The position numbers and the translations under genes were made by a program. Source: Neolentinus lepideus HHB14362 ss-1 (lineage: Eukaryota; Basidiomycota; Agaricomycetes; Gloeophyllales; Gloeophyllaceae). Taken from it: a DNA stretch of 23,594 nt. The DNA is taken from positions 4,590 through 28,183 of the forward strand of contig KV425681.1 in the NCBI GenBank assembly GCA_001632425.1, written 5' to 3'. This document shows, piece after piece, positions 18,790-23,594 of the stretch (positions are counted from its first letter, which is position 1; every line of letters begins with the position of its first letter). The notes below the pieces were generated by a model, which was given only the letters and a program-made list of their open reading frames with translations, was not told the DNA's origin and made no database searches.

Positions 18790-21753
18790 GATGGGGACCA
18801 GACAATCCAGCAGATGTCAAGTCTGCCAGATGCGGATGCTGACGCCATTGGAGCAGTTCCCACCCCTTTTTGGTGGGTTCAACGCTGTGAAGGTGGTGCA
18901 GCCATTCGGTCCTAGCGAAGATATTGCCCTATGCACTATGTATCTTTTCCCACCTCTTTTGGCATCAGCCCTGATGTCACCAAGCAGTGGTGCCAAACTA
19001 TGTGGACCAAGCGGGATTCAGGAACAAAGGTGCTTTTGTGCTTTCGTATTGTTAGGAGTGTAATTACACCCGATATTCAAGTGTTGCCTCTGTGGCCTCA
19101 CTGAAACACCTTGATGGTGCCATCAAATGATTCTCTGTTTTAATACAAAGTGTGTATTGTATATTGCAGATACTCGTAACATGATCAGCTGCAACATAAC
19201 ACTACTCCACACCACGGCAAGAGAAGGGACGGAATGGAATTCATTGCTAGTTAGATGCCAAAAGGGGCGTACACAGTTATCCATGCGACAGCCTCACCTC
19301 AAGCTTCACCACTGCTGCACTATGCACTCTGTTTTCTGATTGCTCTGTCTGTCTGTCTGTCCATGCTTTTGCAAGATGCCTGAGTACAGGGAACTATATG
19401 CTCAGAAAATCTACGCACAGTGCATCCTTGGAAAGTTCAGCACTGAAGACCTCCAGGTGAATGCTCTATGGGCAGATGCTGGGTCGAAAGATCTCGATGG
19501 ATGTTCTGAAGATGAAGTGACACCTGAGTCCTGTGAGAGGGCTCAGAATGGCTTGGTCTATTCATTGGATCATTCTTGTAAGGTAGTGCGGGGAACAGAA
19601 GGCCATCAAGCAGCGCTCTTTCCACCAATGTGGCATAAACTCTGAGGGCAGGATCTCCATGCAGCTATGTTTAGATTGATGCTGAAAGGTCCCAAGTCTG
19701 TTTCTTGCTCGGGCTGGAGGTTGACCTTCAATTTTGAATCACTGATTTTCACTGTAAGTACGAGAGTCACATCTTCCTGCCATGGCTTGATACATGGTAT
19801 ACCTTTGCAGCTGGCCCCTTTGACCCACACATCTATCCAATTTTACCCAAAGAAAGTGTGGGATGAATTGATCATGCCTATCCATAAGAAAGTGTGTTGC
19901 CTTGTTTCTTCAGACATCACCCTTCGTAACTTGCTTTGCTTCTGGTTGAAACAGCTCTGCAAGTATCATATTGCAATAGCCTTTGAATTCAAGAAGTTTG
20001 TCATGGCATTCCTCTCATACAATTTGCTCTTTCAGGTCAGTATCTTCCTCTTCACCTGTTGTGATCCAATGGCTGACTACTGCTTCTAGCCTGGGTAGTA
20101 TATGAGAATGAGTGATATACCTCAACATCCTCCCAATGTTTATGAAGATTTTGCAGGTTTCATCAAGTCCATGGCATCATACCTGCAGGATCGCTTGAAG
20201 AAGCCAATGACTGGGAAGGGCAAATTCATCTCTGTCATGCACTCCAGCCAGTCCATCTGGAGCAGGCTTGGTGTAGGTGTGTACACTGCCAATGAGATCA
20301 TGGTGATGGCAGGTGTGACTGATGGATGATGATACCTGTGTTCTGTGCGCTGATAAATCCAAAGGGCTGTCACAAGACCTGGAGGATATAGAAGTACTCT
20401 GGGTTCCTTCCCGACTGGCACATGTCATTGCAGCACTCTATACCTTTGCCTACAGGACAAAGCATGATGATGATCTGTGGTGAGCTTATCCTTATGACTA
20501 TTGGCTATTGGTTATTGCAGCAAGCTGATGTCTTATTCTTGAAGGGCACTTCTGCGGCCAAGTCTCCATGGTGGTATTATGATGGCTCCAACTCGTGAAC
20601 AGCGCAGTCATTATGCACGTTGGCTGTTAGCTTATGGGAAGTCTGAGTTGAGGTGTACTGTGATGCATGCTTCCCTTATTGATGACTATAATGTTTGTAC
20701 TCTGCTCCCTCTTCTACACCAGTTATACTGATTACATTGTAACTCGTGGACCATGTCTACAGCAACGCCTTGATAACCTGAGCAAGCAAGGCAGTCTCTG
20801 GGCCAGGTCCACCATGGATGATCTCTATGACCCTTTTGATCCTGCCCTGGTCGAGCCTGCCCTGCGAAGTAGTGAGTTCAACCTCGGAAATCTCATCTTT
20901 GGTGAGGAGAAGTGGATATCCTTGGGAGGTATGAAGCCCACAATGCTGGATCCTCTCACAAAGGTGTATCAGTCTCAACATCAGTTAGCTTCCTGCTTCT
21001 CTTTGGTCCAGGGCTCACACTGTAGCCACCAGTTTTCTTCATTGCTCAGAAGAAGAAGAAGACATTCCTGGATCTCGGGCATTATGCGACCCTATTTGAA
21101 GAGGCTTTTTGAGAATGCCGTCGAAACCTGTGACTATTCAAGATGCCAAAGGCTGTGTTTACCTTGCTGCATCCATTTCCAGCTAATTCAATTGCTTTCC
21201 CTGGGGATACAAGGTAAGAGCCATTACATGCATGTGATCCAGTTCTTATTATCCAGCTGAATTGTCTCCAGTGTTTCCAAATCTGCCAAATGTCATGAAC
21301 TGCATGGTAACGAGAAGAAATCCTGGCTATTACAGGACATCGTAAATTGTAGTAACACTGATGTGGCAATTGGTCCACTTGAATATTGTGGGCATGCACT
21401 GGTTGTGAACACACCTCATGGGGAACACCTGTGAGTCAGCTTCAGTTTTGTCGTGAATATTCACCAATCTCACTACCTCTTCTACCTCTTCTTAGGATTG
21501 CTCCATGTCGGGCTGACCCTTCTCTTCCAGAGAACCTCATGTTTGGAACAAGATGGACCAATCTGGTGAACACCATGAGACAATGGCTCCGAACATGAAG
21601 CAGAAGGCAGATAATGAGGTGCGCAAGGTCCTTGCTGCAGTACCATGTACTCAATCTTCCCGAGAGGAAGTGAGTGCAGTGCCTCCAGCTAAAAAGCATC
21701 GGTTGAATGCCGATCAGCGCCTATTGATAATTAATAAGAATAATCTACTGTAG
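18790..21753 (+). pseudogene. Degenerate multi-exon gene of unknown family
   Basis: I do not recognise the product. A plus-strand protein can be followed in pieces: SLPDADADAIGAVPTPFWWV (about 18815), MPEYRELYAQKIYAQCILGK (19377), DLHAAMFRLMLKGPKSVSCS, KVWDELIMPIHKKVCCLV, YHIAIAFEFKKFVMAFLSYN, PPNVYEDFAGFIKSMASYLQ, YTANEIMVMAGV, CVLCADKSKGLSQDLEDIEV, HYARWLLAYGKSELRCTVMH, DDLYDPFDPALVEPALRSSE, LSPVFPNLPNVMNCM, YCGHALVVNTPHGEHL, NLMFGTRWTNLVNTMRQWL and, in another frame, a basic tail PPAKKHRLN (a possible nuclear signal). Introns with good ends: 19754-19810, 20036-20089, 21214-21256, 21431-21495. Decay: in-frame TAG 20096-20098 and single-base frame changes near 20325, 20590 and 21340. The start and first exons are unclear. 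Being inside the element, it could be a transposon accessory gene or another captured host gene. Confidence 0.6.
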
Positions 21754-21762
21754 ATAGCTACT

Positions 21763-22207
21763 CTCCTTAAGGTACATGAAAATCAATACTTTGCTTATAA
21801 GATAGCCATAACTGTCGAAATTTCTGTTTCATAATTACTGTCTCGTATTCAAGCTTACATGTATGACATTGCATGCCCGCGTGTATCTCGAATTCTAGTC
21901 AAACACGCCCGAAACTGGAAACTGCTTCTAAAAATCTCACAAACTCAAGTGTAGGAACCAAGGTAATGTGATCGGTAAGCTTCCTTATATCACCTGTATG
22001 CTATCTGTATGCTGGAGCCGTAAGGTGATATATGCTAAATATAATCCAATTATGTAAGAGCCTCTGTAATCTTATTTATGAATATATATAGATATATCCA
22101 TAAGGAAAACGTAAGGACAAGGCTCTTGCTTGCAGCGGTTATCACAGCCTAGACCGCCTTAGCTATTCTTAGATAATCCTAAATAATCCAAATCAGGTTT
22201 ATACTGC
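21763..22207. repeat. Right subterminal repeat zone
   Basis: Mirrors the left zone: CCTTAAGG, GCTTATAAG, GCTTAC, GTAAGC, CCTTAT, GTAAGG, ATAAGG, CCTTAG and CCTTATGCG occur repeatedly within 450 bp, in both orientations, in AT-rich DNA without coding signal. Density is somewhat lower than on the left. Confidence 0.45.
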
Positions 22208-22258
22208 CTTATGCGGGTGATAGGCACCGGTAACCTGGTTCAGCCATTTGCTGATGTA
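22208..22258 (-). repeat. Right terminal inverted repeat (candidate)
   Basis: CCATTTGCTGATGTA (22244-22258) is the exact inverted copy of 2733-2747. Reading inward, similarity to the left end continues with gaps to about 22208. Beyond 22258 the two flanks do not match. Confidence 0.5.
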
Positions 22259-22775
22259 GATGCTTAAAGGACATTATAGAATATTCGAGTATTTCAATTT
22301 ATTTCATATTAAATGTTATAGTATATTCTGTACCATTCTAGTATAACATGTACGAGTAGTATATAAGAAGCGCCCAAGTAGCGGGTGCCTACCCTAATTA
22401 ATCCTTTGACTATATACAGCCGTATAACCTCATCAATAACCTCGATGATGCGCAAGCATATGCTAAAGATGTCCTTCTCTTAAGCCTGCGTGATTGTGGA
22501 CTTGTGGAGGTGGTTTTGGTTTTGGAGGTGTGGACTTTCGTAGTAGGTGATTGCTATTACCCAACGTGCTCTCCCGCAGTCCCCAGCAGCGGCTCGTGGG
22601 ATGCTTAAAGCACAATATGGTTGCTGGATAATCACCAGCTCATCAATATTTGTTGTTGTAATACAGGTTAAATAGAACCTTGTTGAATCATCCATAACAC
22701 AGCGGGCAAGCGAGGTGTCCTTTTTCACGGCGGCTGAGAAAAAGGACACTATGTCCTGTTACAGCGACCATTAAG
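22259..22775. other. AT-rich right flank, no gene recognised
   Basis: The first ~160 bp are very AT-rich. A minus-strand open frame at 22480-22749 has no recognisable content. The one structured item is the hairpin at 22715-22749. No continuation of the left-flank helicase relic is visible, so the flanks do not join into one gene across the element. Confidence 0.45.
22715..22749. repeat. Perfect 12-bp hairpin
   Basis: GTGTCCTTTTTC (22715-22726) and GAAAAAGGACAC (22738-22749) are exact reverse complements separated by 11 bases. The stem ends 26 bp before the terminal repeat of the next element. There is no T run placed as in a bacterial terminator; an excision scar or a tiny inverted-repeat remnant are possible readings. 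Confidence 0.85.
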
Positions 22776-22822
22776 GGATTTCCGATGCTGCATCATGATG
22801 GCGTCATTGCTGTGATCATGTG
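22776..22822 (+). repeat. Left terminal inverted repeat of the short element
   Basis: 47 bp, identical to the reverse complement of 23548-23594. Flanked on the left by ACCATTAAG. Confidence 0.9.
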
Positions 22823-23547
22823 GTGGTCACGTCACGGAATATCGAGTTTCCCGCTGACTTATTAAAGTGACTTAAGTGGTTAGACTTCCAGTCATTTTGT
22901 AGTCGATTAAAAAACCTTTTTAGTCCATTAGAAACCATTGTAGTCTCATTAGAAAGCGCCTAGACAAGCCGTCGTGCCCGAACAAGGCAGACCTATGGCA
23001 ACACATGGAAGAGTTCGTCAAACTAGACAAAACACTTCGTGATCTTGCTGCTCAGACCAGAACAGGAAGGCACTTCACAAGGTCAAGAAGACTATGTACA
23101 AAGGGTAAGGAGAACGCACTGAGGGCCCACGAGCGAGTTAAATTCAATATGTTCGTAACCCAGAAAACTAGTTAATGAACAATGCCTTGGCGATCTCGTA
23201 ACAGAGAGCTATAACACGCATCATGATTTCACCACGCGTAAGGCCGTGTTTGTAGTCGACTACACTGAAAGACTACAGATTGTTTCTTACTCGATCTCGA
23301 TCTTGATCTTAAATCTCCGCTGAACTCAGATGTACTCAGAGCAACTCAGCTGTCAAAATGTAAGCACTTCGAGGTCTGAACTGAGGTCCGGGTTGGGTGG
23401 ACCCGATTCCCATGCCTAATCAATCAGCCTCTCTAGTACTCTAGTGTGATTCTGCCCCAATCATGCTACGAGAAAGGTGGTTGGTCACGAGCCTACGAAA
23501 AACTGTTTTCCGATACATATTTACGGGTCGCATGCTCCGTGACATGA

Positions 23548-23594
23548 CACATGATCACAGCAATGACGCCATCATGATGCAGCATCGGAAATCC
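23548..23594 (-). repeat. Right terminal inverted repeat of the short element
   Basis: Exact inverted copy of 22776-22822; it runs to the last base of the window, so its outer limit is unknown. Confidence 0.9.

Larger units (their letters stand above)
2733..22258. mobile_element. Proposed ~19.5-kb Plavaka/CACTA-like transposon carrying host gene fragments
   Basis: Three observations define the unit. First, inverted ends: a 15-bp sequence beginning TACATCAGCAAATGG (2733-2747) recurs inverted at 22244-22258, and weaker similarity runs about 35 bp inward on both sides (for example GCATA...GGC), with many transition differences. Second, zones packed with CTTAT/ATAAG-type words sit directly inside both ends and are sparse outside. 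Third, a Plavaka-family transposase gene lies inside. The cargo is a divergent partner gene, a LIM/C1 RhoGAP relic with an inserted kinase fragment, and an unknown multi-exon gene. Candidate target-site duplication is at most the dinucleotide TA. The 15-bp match alone could arise by chance in a window this size, so the case rests on the combination. A nested assembly of several elements is the main alternative. Confidence 0.55.
22776..23594. mobile_element. Short element with 47-bp perfect terminal inverted repeats, reaching the window end
   Basis: 22776-22822 (starts GGATTTCCGATGCTGC) is the exact reverse complement of 23548-23594, and similarity continues imperfectly inward (GTCACGGA on both sides). 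The enclosed ~720 bp contain no transposase. One open frame without an ATG near its start runs from about 22925 to 23173 (plus) with no recognisable domain. At about 819 bp this fits a non-autonomous DNA transposon (MITE or deletion derivative). The right end coincides with the window edge, so the repeat may extend further and the target duplication cannot be checked. Confidence 0.8.

Noticed and set aside
19343..19363. CTGT/TCTG microsatellite
   Set aside because: Only about four repeat units; too short to be informative.
18790..21753. TET/JBP dioxygenase, which often accompanies KDZ transposons in basidiomycetes
   Set aside because: No HxD...H iron-binding pattern or other dioxygenase block could be found in any frame.
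1..23594. CRISPR arrays, rRNA, tRNA genes or bacterial-type operons
   Set aside because: No regularly spaced short repeats with unique spacers, no rRNA blocks, no complete tRNA cloverleaf; spliceosomal introns show a eukaryotic genome.

Overview
The window looks like nuclear DNA of a filamentous basidiomycete, most likely an Agaricomycete. The inferred introns are short (about 43-113 bp, mostly 48-75), with GTRNGT-type donors, CTAAC/CTGAC-like branch sites and YAG acceptors. The proteins that can be recognised (Plavaka transposase, a LIM/C1 RhoGAP of the Rga type, a Hal4/Hal5-like kinase, a Dbp6-like DEAD-box helicase) fit that group. I cannot name a genus. No gene here is clearly intact and all look like transposon or relic DNA.

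Layout. (1) 1-2732, left flank: about 820-1740 on the minus strand is a heavily decayed Dbp6/DDX51-type RNA helicase relic; the rest is not recognisable. (2) 2733-22258, a proposed mobile element of about 19.5 kb. It is bounded by degenerate terminal inverted repeats that share a perfect 15-bp core (2733-2747 and 22244-22258). Just inside each end is a zone dense in short CTTAT/ATAAG/CTTAC words, the usual look of CACTA/EnSpm-type subterminal repeats. Within it, a divergent gene pair starts from a shared 331-bp promoter region: a Plavaka transposase on the plus strand (8092-11908, 9 exons) and an unrecognised seven-exon gene with a Lys/Ala coiled coil on the minus strand (7760-4767). Both reading frames can be followed through every splice site. 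The transposase carries only two nonsense codons; the partner carries one nonsense codon and one single-base frameshift.

(3) Downstream of the transposase lie three tandem copies of a ~197-bp repeat (11994-12565). Then comes a scrambled relic of a LIM-coiled coil-C1 RhoGAP gene (about 12830-18060). It has a partial tandem duplication in which one copy lost a ~218-bp segment and carries a ~1.05-kb piece of a Hal4/Hal5-like protein kinase gene instead. The kinase piece is partly folded back on itself. (4) About 18790-21753 holds another degenerate multi-exon plus-strand gene of unknown family.

(5) 22259-23594, right flank: an AT-rich stretch with a perfect 12-bp hairpin, then a second element (22776 to the window end) flanked by 47-bp perfect terminal inverted repeats.

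The simplest reading is a Plavaka-type DNA transposon that has picked up host gene fragments, comparable to gene-capturing CACTA elements in plants, and is now decaying. Several nonsense codons fit C-to-T change at CpG. In one case the two copies of an internal duplication show CGA in one and TGA in the other.
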